A DNA stretch of 51,278 bases from a bacterium. GTDB taxonomy: Bacteria > Bacillota > Clostridia > Oscillospirales > Oscillospiraceae. Under the pieces are notes generated by a model. It searched no databases. It was given only the letters and a program-made list of their open reading frames with translations, and was not told the DNA's origin. The stretch covers positions 1-51,278 of the forward strand of contig SFQY01000009.1 in the NCBI GenBank assembly GCA_004562395.1, read 5' to 3'. The position numbers and the translations under genes were made by a program. Position 1 is the stretch's first letter. Each line of letters opens with the position of its first letter. Positions 40,703 to 49,005 of the stretch are shown piece after piece.

Positions 40703-42070
40703 TCAGGCGGATTCTGTCAGCTTTTTTCCGGCAGCGTAGTATTTTTCCATTTCCCCGGCGGGCACCATGCTGCCGCCGGTGGCCCAGACCAGGTGGGTGA
40801 TCCGTCCGGGCTCCCCGCCGGAAATCCGGTCCGCGTAATCCCGGCAGGCGCCGTCCCCGGAGGCAAGCACCGGGCCGTACATGCCGGCCAGGGCGCTGGG
40901 CTCCAGATAGATCCCCTCGGCATCCGCCAGCCGGGCCAGCAGGGCAGACATTCTGTCGTCGGAAATGGAATAGCAACCGCTCATGAAGGGGGACATGACC
41001 TTGCCCACAAAGCTGGAGGCCCGTCCCACCGCCAGACCGTCGGCGATGGTCAGGTTGTCCACCCCCAGGTCCTGAACGCAGATCTCATTGTTCAGTCCCG
41101 TGGCCATGCCCAGCATCATGCAGCACGAATGGGTGGGCTCGGCGAAGAAGCAGTGAACGGCATCCCCGAAAACCATCTTCAGTCCGAAGGCCACGCCTCC
41201 GGGGCCGCCCCCCACGCCGCAGGGCAGATACACCATCAGCGGATTGTTCCGGTCAACCACAATGTGGTTTTCCTCCAGCTGCTTTTTCAGCCGGAGCGCC
41301 GCCACGCTGTAGCCCAGGAACAGGGTCTGGGAGTTCTCGTCATCCACAAAGTGGCAGTAGGGATTCCCCTGGGCATCCCTGCGGCCCTGCTCCACGGCAA
41401 CGCTGTAGTCCGATTCATACTCCACCACCGTGACGCCCTTGCTGCGGAGCATATCCTTCTTCCACTGCCTGGCGTCGGCGGACATATGCACCGTCACCTG
41501 GAAGCCCAGCCTGGCGCTCATGATGCCGATGGACAGCCCCAGGTTTCCCGTGGAGCCCACGGCGATGGAATACCGGGAAAAGACCTCCCGGAAGGCCTGG
41601 GAGTCAAAGACCCGGTAGGGGTCTCCGGGATGGAGCAGGCCGTGGCGGATGGCGATGTCCTCGGCGGTCTTCAGGACCTCATAGATGCCGCCCCGGGCCT
41701 TGATAGAGCCGGAGATGGGCAGATGGCTGTCCAGCTTGATCCAAAGCTTCCCCGGGATGGACACGCCGTAGGCCTCCTCCAGAGCCGCCTGCATCCGGGG
41801 GATGGGCTGCATGGGCGACTCCAGGATGCCGCCCGTTTTCTCCGTTTCCGGAAAGGCCGTCCGGAAGTAATCGGCAAACCGGTCCAGCCGGTCGCTGGCA
41901 TCCAGAACGTCCTCCATGGTCAGGGAGCATTCGGCCAGGGCCTGGGCGAAGGGGAGCTTTCTGTCGTTGATCCAGGTGGTCTCCTGCCGGGCCTCAATAG
42001 TCCGGAGGATGGGAAATTCCTCCCGAAGCCGGTCCAGGGTCTTTCCGTTGAATAATTGTTCAGAACACAT
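40703..42070 (-). CDS. dsdA: D-serine ammonia-lyase
   Basis: A 455-residue PLP enzyme that converts D-serine to pyruvate and ammonia. PLP Lys in ISGSIKARGGIYEVL, phosphate-binding GSTGNLGLSIG, GVGGGPGG, C-terminal LVWATGGSMVPA. Same fold class as threonine dehydratase but of DsdA type and length. Third gene of the deacylase-permease-dehydratase series, 39 bp after the permease. Confidence 0.94.
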   Translation of the reverse strand: MCSEQLFNGKTLDRLREEFPILRTIEARQETTWINDRKLPFAQALAECSLTMEDVLDASDRLDRFADYFRTAFPETEKTGGILESPMQPIPRMQAALEEAYGVSIPGKLWIKLDSHLPISGSIKARGGIYEVLKTAEDIAIRHGLLHPGDPYRVFDSQAFREVFSRYSIAVGSTGNLGLSIGIMSARLGFQVTVHMSADARQWKKDMLRSKGVTVVEYESDYSVAVEQGRRDAQGNPYCHFVDDENSQTLFLGYSVAALRLKKQLEENHIVVDRNNPLMVYLPCGVGGGPGGVAFGLKMVFGDAVHCFFAEPTHSCCMMLGMATGLNNEICVQDLGVDNLTIADGLAVGRASSFVGKVMSPFMSGCYSISDDRMSALLARLADAEGIYLEPSALAGMYGPVLASGDGACRDYADRISGGEPGRITHLVWATGGSMVPAGEMEKYYAAGKKLTESA

Positions 42071-42109
42071 AGCAGTTCAATTCCTTTTTACCAGAGTATT
42101 CCCCGGCTG

Positions 42110-43462
42110 TCAGAACATTCCGGGAAGCACACCGGAGAAGGCGTTCAGCAGCGCCAGGACGGCCAGGCCCACAAGGCCGGAGAGGACCGAGGGGACCGTG
42201 GTGGTCAGGATGCAGTCCTTGGTATCCAGTCCGTTATACTGGGAGGGGAACCAGAAGGTAACGTCCGTGGGGAAGGTGGCGGCGTTGGCGCCCAGGCAGA
42301 CGGACAGGCCGGCCACGATGGGAGACATACCGGCGGCCACACAGACGGGACCGGCGATGGCGATGCCGGTGAGCATCGCGGCGGTGGCAGAGCCCACGGC
42401 GGCCCGGATGAAGAAGGCCAGCAGGAAGCCCAGCAGGATCACCGGCATATTGGTGGCGGACATGATGGCAACCAGGTCTTCGCTCATGGTGGTGGCGCCC
42501 AGCATGGCGGCGAAGCAGCCGCCGGCGCCCACGATCAGCAGCACGTTGCCGGTCCGGTTTGCGGACTCGTCAATGAAGTCCATGACCTTGGTATCGGGCA
42601 TGTACTTGTGCAGGGAATAGCCCGCCACCAGCATGGCGATGAACAGAGCGATGTTGGAGTTGCCAATGAAGCTGACCACGGTGTAGACGGGGCCTTCGGA
42701 GACGAACAGGGAGAAGATGGAGGCGAACACGATCAGCACGATGGGAAAGATCACCAGACCGAAGGCCATCAGAGCAGAAGGCTTGGTGGGATCGGGAGCC
42801 AGAAGCTCCTCGTCGGACAGAATCTCCTGCATGGCCTCGTGGGCCTTCTTCTTGTCATCCTTGCTGGCGACGAAGTTGGCGAAGAGCCAGCCGATGAGCA
42901 GACTCGCGGGCAGGCACACCACGATGCCCCAGATGATGAACCAGCCCACGCTGGCGCCGACCTGTCCGGCCACTGCCAGAGGACCGGGGGTGGGAGCCAC
43001 GCAGCTGTGGGTCAGCATCAGGCCGGTGAAGATGGCGATGACATAGCCCTTCATGCTCTTGCGGCTGATTTTCTGAAGAGCGTTGACCAGAGGCGCGGTC
43101 ATGATGTAGGCGCAGCCGAAGTAGATGGGGATGGAGAGGATGAAGCCCACCAGGTTCAGGGCCAGCAGGTCATTTTTCTTGCCGAAGAGCCGGACCATAC
43201 CCTTGGCCAGCTCCTCCGTGGCGCCGGACTTGCCCAGGAAGTCGCCGAAGATGCTGCCGAAAATGATCAGAAGGCCGATGCTCTTCATCATATTGGCAAA
43301 GCCCGCGGGCAGGGTGTTCAGAATGTCCGACATGGGCATGCCCACCATGATGCCAAAGAGAATGGCGGCGGCAAACAGACCCACGGAGGGGGTGATTTTC
43401 AGTTTGATCAGAGCCACGAGAAGGATCACGAAAACAATCGCGAATGCAAGCAGAGGTGCCAT
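42110..43462 (-). CDS. GntP-family permease, probable D-serine or N-acyl-D-amino-acid uptake
   Basis: 450 residues with about 12 membrane segments. GntP family signs: TPSVGLFAAAILFGIMVGMP, IIFGSIFGDFLGKSGATEELA, HSCVAPTPGPLAVAGQVGA and the C-terminal CLGANAATFPTDVTFWFPSQY. The family imports gluconate and, in DsdX, D-serine with protons. Its place between an N-acyl-D-amino-acid deacylase and a D-serine dehydratase favours D-serine or its acyl form as substrate. Confidence 0.9.
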   Translation of the reverse strand: MAPLLAFAIVFVILLVALIKLKITPSVGLFAAAILFGIMVGMPMSDILNTLPAGFANMMKSIGLLIIFGSIFGDFLGKSGATEELAKGMVRLFGKKNDLLALNLVGFILSIPIYFGCAYIMTAPLVNALQKISRKSMKGYVIAIFTGLMLTHSCVAPTPGPLAVAGQVGASVGWFIIWGIVVCLPASLLIGWLFANFVASKDDKKKAHEAMQEILSDEELLAPDPTKPSALMAFGLVIFPIVLIVFASIFSLFVSEGPVYTVVSFIGNSNIALFIAMLVAGYSLHKYMPDTKVMDFIDESANRTGNVLLIVGAGGCFAAMLGATTMSEDLVAIMSATNMPVILLGFLLAFFIRAAVGSATAAMLTGIAIAGPVCVAAGMSPIVAGLSVCLGANAATFPTDVTFWFPSQYNGLDTKDCILTTTVPSVLSGLVGLAVLALLNAFSGVLPGMF

Positions 43463-43554
43463 AGTTTATGCTTCCTTTCCGTTTTGAATTGATTGTCAGA
43501 GAATCCACGTTTGGAGGTCACGGGGAAATGATGTTACGCGTAAAAACATACGCA

Positions 43555-43665
43555 GTCCCGCGCAGGAGCATAAATTGAGGTATGATTGCCACCGGCAATC
43601 ATAAAGATTTATGATTCGCTGCGCGGGCACCACCCTCGCGGTCGCCCGTCGCCGAAGGCGCTCTT
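43555..43665. repeat. Module E, copy inside the D-amino-acid operon
   Basis: CGCGCAGGAGCATAAATTGA, GATTGCCACCGGCAATC, GATTCGCTGCGCGGGCACCA, CGCCCGTCGCCGAAGGCGC. It lies in the 288-bp gap between deacylase and permease genes and is therefore transcribed if these form an operon. Confidence 0.8.
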
Positions 43666-43750
43666 CCCCGGCCGGAAAATGGTATTCCGGGGTGCGCCCC
43701 CGCTGTCATTGGGAGGAAACCGTTCCGGGGCTTTCTTTCTCCGGCGCCCT

Positions 43751-45343
43751 TCAGGCGTTGTGCCGGATCATGCGGCCGGGGGCGGCGCCGGTGAAGGCTT
43801 TGTCCTGGTATACGATCTGTCCGTCCACGATCACGTAGTCGATGCCCTCGGTGATGCTGTTGGAGTGGTCGTAGGTGGCGGTATCCTGGAGCCGGTCAAA
43901 GTCAAACAGCACCAGATCCGCGTCATATCCCTCCCGGATGAGGCCCTTGTTCTTGATCAGCAGGTACTCGGCGGTGAGGCCGGTCATCTTGTGGACCGCC
44001 TGCTCCAGGGTCAGGATGCCCCGCTCCTTCACGAAATAGGTGATGGCATGGGGGAAGGTTCCGCTGGCCCGGGGGTGACCCTTTTCCTTCCAGCTGCGGG
44101 TGAGGCCGTCGCTGCCCACGATGCAGTAGGGATCCCGGATGATCTCGCACACGTCCTCATCGCACATGCTGCTGTATACGCCGCCGGTGGAGCAGTTGTT
44201 CTCCACACACAGGTCAAAGAAGGCCGTCCAGGGATCCTTACCCACCATTTTGGCGTATTCGGAGATGTACCGGCCCTCGGCCAGAGGCGTCTTGGCGGAG
44301 GAGTAGACATACACGCCGTCCCAGCCGCCGGCGTTCAGGTAATAGTTGTCATAGGGCGTGTCCGGATTCTCCATTTCCGCCTGAAGCTGGGCCCGGAAGG
44401 CCGGATCCCGCAGCTTATCGGTCATGGAGGAGAATCCGTTTTCAAAATGCCAGGGCGGCATACAGGCGTTGAGGGTGGTCATGTTCCGGGTGTAGGGATA
44501 CTGGTCGCAGATCACCCGGATGCCCTCGTCGTTGGCATCGTGGATCAGCTTCAGGGTCTGCTTCTGCTTGCCCCAGTTGGGCTTGCCCAGCATCTTGTGG
44601 TGGGAGATGTCCACCCGGACACCGGCCTGGCGGCCCACATTGATGGTCTCCTTCACCGCGTCCACGATGAAGTTGGCCTCGTCCCGCATGTGGCTGGCGT
44701 AGATGCCGTTGAAGGGCTCAATGACCTTGGCCAGCTCGATAATTTCCTTTTCCTCGGCATAGCAGCTGGGGGTATAGATCAGGCCCGTGGAGAAACCGGC
44801 CGCGCCGGCTTCCATGGCCTCCCGCAGAACGCCCTTCATGGTGTCCAGCTCCTTGTCCGTGGCGGGACGGTTGGCCATTCCCATGACGGCAATGCGCAGG
44901 GTGCTGTGGCCGATGTACATCTTGGCGTTGGCGGTGAGACTCTGGCGGTCGGCATACTCCAGGAACCGGGAGAAGCTGTTCCAGTTCTTCATGTCCTCCG
45001 GGAACCAGGTGGTGCCCATGGACAGCATGTTCTGGGTGGCAGTGAGGTTCTCGGGGACCACGGGGGCCATGGACAGTCCGCACTGGCCCACGATCTCGGT
45101 GGTGACGCCCTGGGTGGTCTTAAACAGATGGGCGTCCTCGGAGCCCAGGATCATATCTCCGTGGGAGTGGGCGTCGATGAAACCGGGCGCCACACAGCGG
45201 CCCGCCGCGTCAATGACCTTCGCCGCCTCCGCTCCGTTCACAGCAGTGACCAGCTTCCCGTCCTTGATGCCCAAATCTCCATCATAGGCGGCGCTTCCGC
45301 TGCCGTCAATGATCTTGGCATTCTTTATCAGGATATCCAGCAT
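43751..45343 (-). CDS. N-acyl-D-amino-acid deacylase
   Basis: A 530-residue amidohydrolase. Metal ligands: APGFIDAHSHGD (HxH), the Cys region EIVGQCGLSMAPV, YASHMRDEANF, DISHHKMLGK, and Asp in CIVGSDGLTRSW. It hydrolyses N-acyl-D-amino acids to free D-amino acids and is cytosolic. First gene of the cluster: its product can be D-serine, which DsdA then breaks down. SD AGGAGGT. Confidence 0.93.
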   Translation of the reverse strand: MLDILIKNAKIIDGSGSAAYDGDLGIKDGKLVTAVNGAEAAKVIDAAGRCVAPGFIDAHSHGDMILGSEDAHLFKTTQGVTTEIVGQCGLSMAPVVPENLTATQNMLSMGTTWFPEDMKNWNSFSRFLEYADRQSLTANAKMYIGHSTLRIAVMGMANRPATDKELDTMKGVLREAMEAGAAGFSTGLIYTPSCYAEEKEIIELAKVIEPFNGIYASHMRDEANFIVDAVKETINVGRQAGVRVDISHHKMLGKPNWGKQKQTLKLIHDANDEGIRVICDQYPYTRNMTTLNACMPPWHFENGFSSMTDKLRDPAFRAQLQAEMENPDTPYDNYYLNAGGWDGVYVYSSAKTPLAEGRYISEYAKMVGKDPWTAFFDLCVENNCSTGGVYSSMCDEDVCEIIRDPYCIVGSDGLTRSWKEKGHPRASGTFPHAITYFVKERGILTLEQAVHKMTGLTAEYLLIKNKGLIREGYDADLVLFDFDRLQDTATYDHSNSITEGIDYVIVDGQIVYQDKAFTGAAPGRMIRHNA

Positions 45344-45436
45344 TTTTTCAACCTCCTGTTACTGATGGCAGATGCTCATGTTTTCCTGCAGAAAAAACAT
45401 GATTCCTCTTTTCACAGCGCTATGAATGTTAATTCA

Positions 45437-45465
45437 AGCTTAACACTTCATCCAGGAAATGTCAA
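45437..45465 (-). promoter_or_regulatory. D-amino-acid operon promoter with leader palindrome
   Basis: Minus strand -35 TTGACA (45465-45460), 17-bp spacer, -10 TAAGCT (45442-45437). A palindrome CATGTTTT...AAAACATG around CTGCAG lies downstream at 45377-45401, in the leader, and may be an operator or a hairpin. Confidence 0.85.
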
Positions 45466-45639
45466 TGACTTTTCCCGACATTTTTCTATTTTGTGGAATT
45501 GTACACGATTTACCCCGGTGATTTGTGAACTTTGTTCGGGCAAAGTGTTCAGGCTCGCTGAAATAAATGTTAACCACCCATACCCCCCGGAGCGAAGCCC
45601 CGATCCCTTCCCCAGGGAGCAAAGCCGTCAGCTTAAGCA

Positions 45640-45805
45640 CCGGTATACCTTCTGTCACTGTCATTGTGAGGAAGCCGTGCGACGTGACAATCCCTTTTCT
45701 CCTTGATAACAGGTACAAAATCGGGACATTACAATGGGAAGCGGATTGTACCAAAGGCATTCCCTGCGGTCACCGCACCAGTGTGCGCTACTTCCCGCAA
45801 TGACA
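45640..45805. repeat. Module G repeat (TGTCATTG...CAATGACA)
   Basis: TCACTGTCATTGTGAGGAAG and GACAATCCCTTTTCTCC on the left; GGACATTACAATGGGAAGCG, CCGCACCAGTGTGCGCTACT and CCCGCAATGACACAG on the right. The TGTCATTG / CAATGACA ends are inverted. The same ends occur inside the MITE at 39480-39610. It fills the gap between the deacylase promoter and the DarT gene; no ORF is credible. Confidence 0.65.
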
Positions 45806-45857
45806 CAGAAATCGGGCCCTGGTCCCTTAACAGTTGATGACATTGCTCTTTAGAAAT

Positions 45858-46892
45858 TTATTTCCATAACTCTACTTGCTCAAGAGGCTGAATCGTGTAA
45901 CACATCAATTTATCATCAAAAAGCACCTGGATTCCAATGTCCTTAGCTCGGGGAATCTCCGGCAAACCCGTGATCGTTAGGACCCCCGGTCTGCGCGTAT
46001 CTACCTGTATCTCAAGTGACTCTTTCTTATAAATCCGTCTGGAATTAAACCACTTCAGCCACACCGTAGCTTTAATCGGCTTTAAATCATCCAGTTCATT
46101 TTTTCTCATCATACGTTCAATGTATTGCTTGCCAGGATAAGCATCTGAAAATGAAATGCTGACTGTGTGGTCATGATACGAGCAGTCAGAAACAAAGAAA
46201 CCATTGTTTTCAAAAGTATCTCTCTTATAAACTTTAACGATGTTCTGGTATTTTGCAAAAGCCAGAGGGTTTTCCTCTCTAAGCAAATTAAGTAGTGTAG
46301 TTCGCTCCAAGCTGTTTCTGCATAAAATATTGCTGAGGCATGACTCGATTGCCATCGAATTCGGATGAACAATTTCAGCGTGACGATAGTTTTTTGTAGA
46401 TTTAAAATTCTCATAGCTGTTATCATAAATATAATCAAAATTCAGCTTAGAGAATGCTTCCACACCACTGTATACTCTCGCTCCATATCCAGCCTGGGAT
46501 GTTTCAGAAAACTGTACTCCAGGAAGAGATAACAATTTATCCAAATCGAAAAGCAAGAAGATAGGGACCGGCACATTCGCATTTTCATCATGATCGTAGC
46601 GAAGCGCCGGATGCTTATAACCTTCGTTATAGTACTGGGTAGGCGTTAATGGGCGGAAGTAAAATCTAACCTTGGATACCGCACCCGAACTGGTCATATC
46701 GATAACTTGACGGCTGGCATTATCATTTCTCATGACCCGAAGATGAGATGCATCAGCCCTACTGTATAAGTAACCAGAACTCAAAATGCTCACTGCATTG
46801 GTTACATCGGTATAGTGAAATGCAAATCTAGGCCACCACGAAACAGGACTATGTTTATCACAGTTTTCACGAATAATATCAATGTACTCCAC
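45858..46892 (-). CDS. darT: DarT-family DNA ADP-ribosyltransferase toxin
   Basis: 344 residues. DarT hallmarks: FAFHYTDVTNAVSILSSGYL (His26, NAD pocket), VRFYFRPLTPTQYYNEG (75-91), and YRHAEIVHP with Glu173 as the probable catalytic residue. DarT enzymes attach ADP-ribose to thymidine in single-stranded DNA and block replication; DarG reverses this. A C-terminal domain of about 100 residues follows (from about 240) and is of unknown role. GTG start at 46892, 2 bp after the darG stop. GC content is near 40%, far below the core genes. Confidence 0.88.
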   Translation of the reverse strand: MEYIDIIRENCDKHSPVSWWPRFAFHYTDVTNAVSILSSGYLYSRADASHLRVMRNDNASRQVIDMTSSGAVSKVRFYFRPLTPTQYYNEGYKHPALRYDHDENANVPVPIFLLFDLDKLLSLPGVQFSETSQAGYGARVYSGVEAFSKLNFDYIYDNSYENFKSTKNYRHAEIVHPNSMAIESCLSNILCRNSLERTTLLNLLREENPLAFAKYQNIVKVYKRDTFENNGFFVSDCSYHDHTVSISFSDAYPGKQYIERMMRKNELDDLKPIKATVWLKWFNSRRIYKKESLEIQVDTRRPGVLTITGLPEIPRAKDIGIQVLFDDKLMCYTIQPLEQVELWK

Positions 46893-46894
46893 GG

Positions 46895-47770
46895 TTACTC
46901 CCCCTTAAAAGCAAGGGCCCTACCTAAACCTGCATTGATTTGATACCCATCTTCCATGGTGTTTGTTTTTGTATTGAATAGTTTAATTTTGGACAGGTAT
47001 CCAGCAGCATATAACAAACCACACACTAGTTTTTCATCCTCTCTGGAATCACTCATCGAAAAAACGGAATGAATGCGAATATTGTCCCATATACTATACA
47101 ACCGATCTTCTTGGATTTCCCAATGTTTTGTAGTACCAGGAATAGATATTTGCAGCTTATCCTCGAAATATTTCATATCGTATGTCTGTCCACCAAGTTC
47201 AAAGAGATATGGCAACATTGTACTCAAGTAGACCAAATCATCTTTTACACCGTTGAAAGACATGTCCTTTGCATTTTCTTTGAGCCAGTCTATTGTTTTT
47301 TTAGGTTCCTTATGTTCTGGAACAACGTCTGGATTAGTTCCCAAATAGATATATACATCAATAGGAAGCTTTTTTAAATAACGCTCCATAAGAGGTTTTA
47401 CATCATTCCAATCTAGCTCACCGTTTCCGCAGCCAAGCCGAGGAAATGCAATAGATGTTATATTTTTTTCCGCATATGTTTGGACAAATTTCATTAATCC
47501 TTTTTCGATATATTCAAGCTTTGATGGATTACGCCAATTCTCTTTCGTAGGAAACAGCAGGAGCCAATGATCCGCTTCATAAACTAACATTAGTTTCCCA
47601 ATTGTCAATAAGTGTTTTTCACACATCATTTTATACTGTTCAAACATTCGTGGGTAACGTTGTTTAAAAGAAAGCGCCAATCCCTTTCCCATAACGCCAA
47701 CGGTATTAACTGTATTGACTATAACTTGAGCAGGGCTTTCAAATATATCTCCTTCAATATACTCAATCAT
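46895..47770 (-). CDS. darG: DarG-family macrodomain antitoxin
   Basis: 291 residues. N-terminal macrodomain: MIEYIEGDIFESPAQVIVNT, VNTVGVMGKGLALSFKQRYP and IAFPRLGCGNGELDW, the ADP-ribose-binding loops that remove ADP-ribose from DNA. A C-terminal part of about 130 residues (from NAKDMSFNGVKDD) is the usual toxin-binding or helical region. The start is the ATG at 47770 with AGGAG; the longer frame has no support. It precedes darT, the reverse of the common darT-darG order. Confidence 0.9.
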   Translation of the reverse strand: MIEYIEGDIFESPAQVIVNTVNTVGVMGKGLALSFKQRYPRMFEQYKMMCEKHLLTIGKLMLVYEADHWLLLFPTKENWRNPSKLEYIEKGLMKFVQTYAEKNITSIAFPRLGCGNGELDWNDVKPLMERYLKKLPIDVYIYLGTNPDVVPEHKEPKKTIDWLKENAKDMSFNGVKDDLVYLSTMLPYLFELGGQTYDMKYFEDKLQISIPGTTKHWEIQEDRLYSIWDNIRIHSVFSMSDSREDEKLVCGLLYAAGYLSKIKLFNTKTNTMEDGYQINAGLGRALAFKGE

Positions 47771-47786
47771 AATTATTCTCCTAATA

Positions 47787-48005
47787 CTATATAATCTTAA
47801 CTTTATCACCATTTGAGTACACAAATTCACATTTAAGTTCACAGCCAGATACAAGTGCAATATCTGTCAATTCTTCCACTGTAAACTTTCCCCGTTTCAT
47901 TTTCTGATTAAAAGCCTGAGGTGTCTTATTTAATCTCCGAGCCATTTCTGCCAAAGACATATCGGATTTTAAACAAAGTGTTTTTAATTGCTCATCTATT
48001 CTCAT
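47787..48005 (-). CDS. Small HTH protein heading the darGT operon
   Basis: 72 residues: one HTH of XRE/Cro type (KSDMSLAEMARRLNKTPQAFNQKMKRGKFTVEELTDIA) and a short beta tail (CELKCEFVYSNGDKVKII). It is 16 bp upstream of darG and reads with it. The likely role is autorepression of the operon through the palindrome over its promoter. Confidence 0.8.
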   Translation of the reverse strand: MRIDEQLKTLCLKSDMSLAEMARRLNKTPQAFNQKMKRGKFTVEELTDIALVSGCELKCEFVYSNGDKVKII

Positions 48006-48022
48006 TTCAGTTCCCCCTTCCT

Positions 48023-48057
48023 GTTTATATTGTAAACGAATATCTTTATAATGTCAA
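48023..48057 (-). promoter_or_regulatory. darGT operon promoter with operator palindrome
   Basis: Minus strand -35 TTGACA (48057-48052), 17-bp spacer, -10 TACAAT (48034-48029). GTTTACAATATAAAC (48037-48023) is an inverted repeat with 5-bp arms that covers the -10: a natural binding site for the HTH protein just downstream. Confidence 0.83.
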
Positions 48058-48177
48058 TATATATGTTTATGCAAAAAGTGCTTTCACAAATATCACCTAG
48101 TCCATTCTTCTCGATAGTATCGTATATTGCGAAATCCAGGAAACGTTACATGGGAAGGATAAAAAACAAAGTGCAAC

Positions 48178-48453
48178 TCAATCAGGCCCACCTTGTTTCA
48201 TACGCCAGTTATCAAATGGATAATACTCCGTCACATTATTTAGAAACTATCGGCCATCCCTATAGAGCAGTAGGTTCATATAGTCAACTGGTGCATTATA
48301 CACCAGCCACTCCAGTTCACTGCTCTCATACATATTCCGTACAACCTCAGCTTCCACCAGAGTGTAGTCAGCAGAAATCATACTGCTGTCTGCGTACTTA
48401 ACCTCCACACAGGCGGTGTCGATATTGAATTCACAAGAGATAGTCTTATCCAT
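48178..48453 (-). pseudogene. DUF6061-like small gene with in-frame amber stop
   Basis: From the ATG at 48453 (MDKTISCEFNIDTACVEVKY..., SD GGGAGG) the frame runs 68 residues to a TAG at 48249-48247. In the same frame it continues FLNNVTEYYPFDNWRMKQGG to a TGA at 48178. DUF6061 proteins of conjugative elements, as I remember them, end with a ...YLxxVTEYxPLD tail, so the TAG seems to interrupt an originally longer protein. The function is unknown. A terminator-like hairpin lies 20 bp upstream of the start. Confidence 0.65.
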
Positions 48454-48473
48454 AATAGCCTCCCAAAAACAAA

Positions 48474-48517
48474 AATAATCCGAACCCTTCTCTTGCTGAG
48501 ATAAGGTTCGAATTATT
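48474..48517. terminator. Hairpin terminator or attenuator before the DUF6061 gene
   Basis: AATAATCCGAACC (48474-48486) pairs with GGTTCGAATTATT (48505-48517) with one mismatch. On the minus strand it is followed by TTTTTGTTTTTGGGAGGC, that is the T-run leads straight into the ribosome site; on the plus strand by CTTTT. Confidence 0.7.
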
Positions 48518-48518
48518 C

Positions 48519-48771
48519 TTTTGGTGCGAGTGTTCTTGCAGGGCCTTCCGAAAAGGCGCAGTACCAACGCTTTTTTCTGCACCGGGGATACTCCGGTTTC
48601 ATCCACATCCCTACGGGATGTGCCCCAAACCGGAGGGACTCTCCCACGGGCTAAAAACAGTCCACCGGACTGTTTTTACGGCAGCTTACGCTGCCGCCGC
48701 CCTTTCGAGTCCCGCCTGGCAAATCAAAAACGGGTTATCCCGGATGGGATAACCCGTTTTTGGTGCGAGTG
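48519..48771. repeat. 240-bp hairpin block bounded by a 14-bp direct repeat
   Basis: TTTTGGTGCGAGTG occurs at 48519-48532 and 48758-48771. The second copy follows a perfect 15-bp stem AAAACGGGTTATCCC / GGGATAACCCGTTTT (48727-48760). Between the copies are further hairpins: AAAACAGTCC/GGACTGTTTT and CGGCAGC/GCTGCCG at about 48655-48695, and CATCCC/GGGATG. There is no plausible gene. It might be an attachment region or a decayed repeat; the 1-kb gap 48454-49005 holds only this and two terminators. Confidence 0.55.
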
Positions 48772-48871
48772 GCGATACAGAACTTTTTGAAAAAAACAGT
48801 AATATCAACGGTTTTGGGCTTTCGGACAACTTCTTTTTTTGCATAGCTTCATAAAAAATACCTTTCATTTT

Positions 48872-48900
48872 GGGCGACTGTTCAGACGGTCGCCCTTTTT
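48872..48900 (+). terminator. Terminator upstream of the replication gene
   Basis: GGGCGAC (48872-48878) pairs with GTCGCCC (48889-48895), followed by TTTTT. It shields the following gene from upstream transcription. Confidence 0.8.
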
Positions 48901-49005
48901 CTATGCCCATTTTCAAACTGTATCAAAAAGGGTGGAACGAAGGGATACAGACGGACAAACACCGAAAACCAACACTTTTAATCTATGAGGAAGGAGGTCA
49001 TCGGC

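Noticed and set aside
47069..48401. Plus-strand frames at 47069-47377 and 48051-48401
   Set aside because: The first is antisense to darG; the second covers the darGT promoter region and the DUF6061 gene antisense and has no ribosome site.
48686..48916. Minus-strand 76-codon frame upstream of the replication gene
   Set aside because: It reads through two terminators and the hairpin block and resembles nothing.
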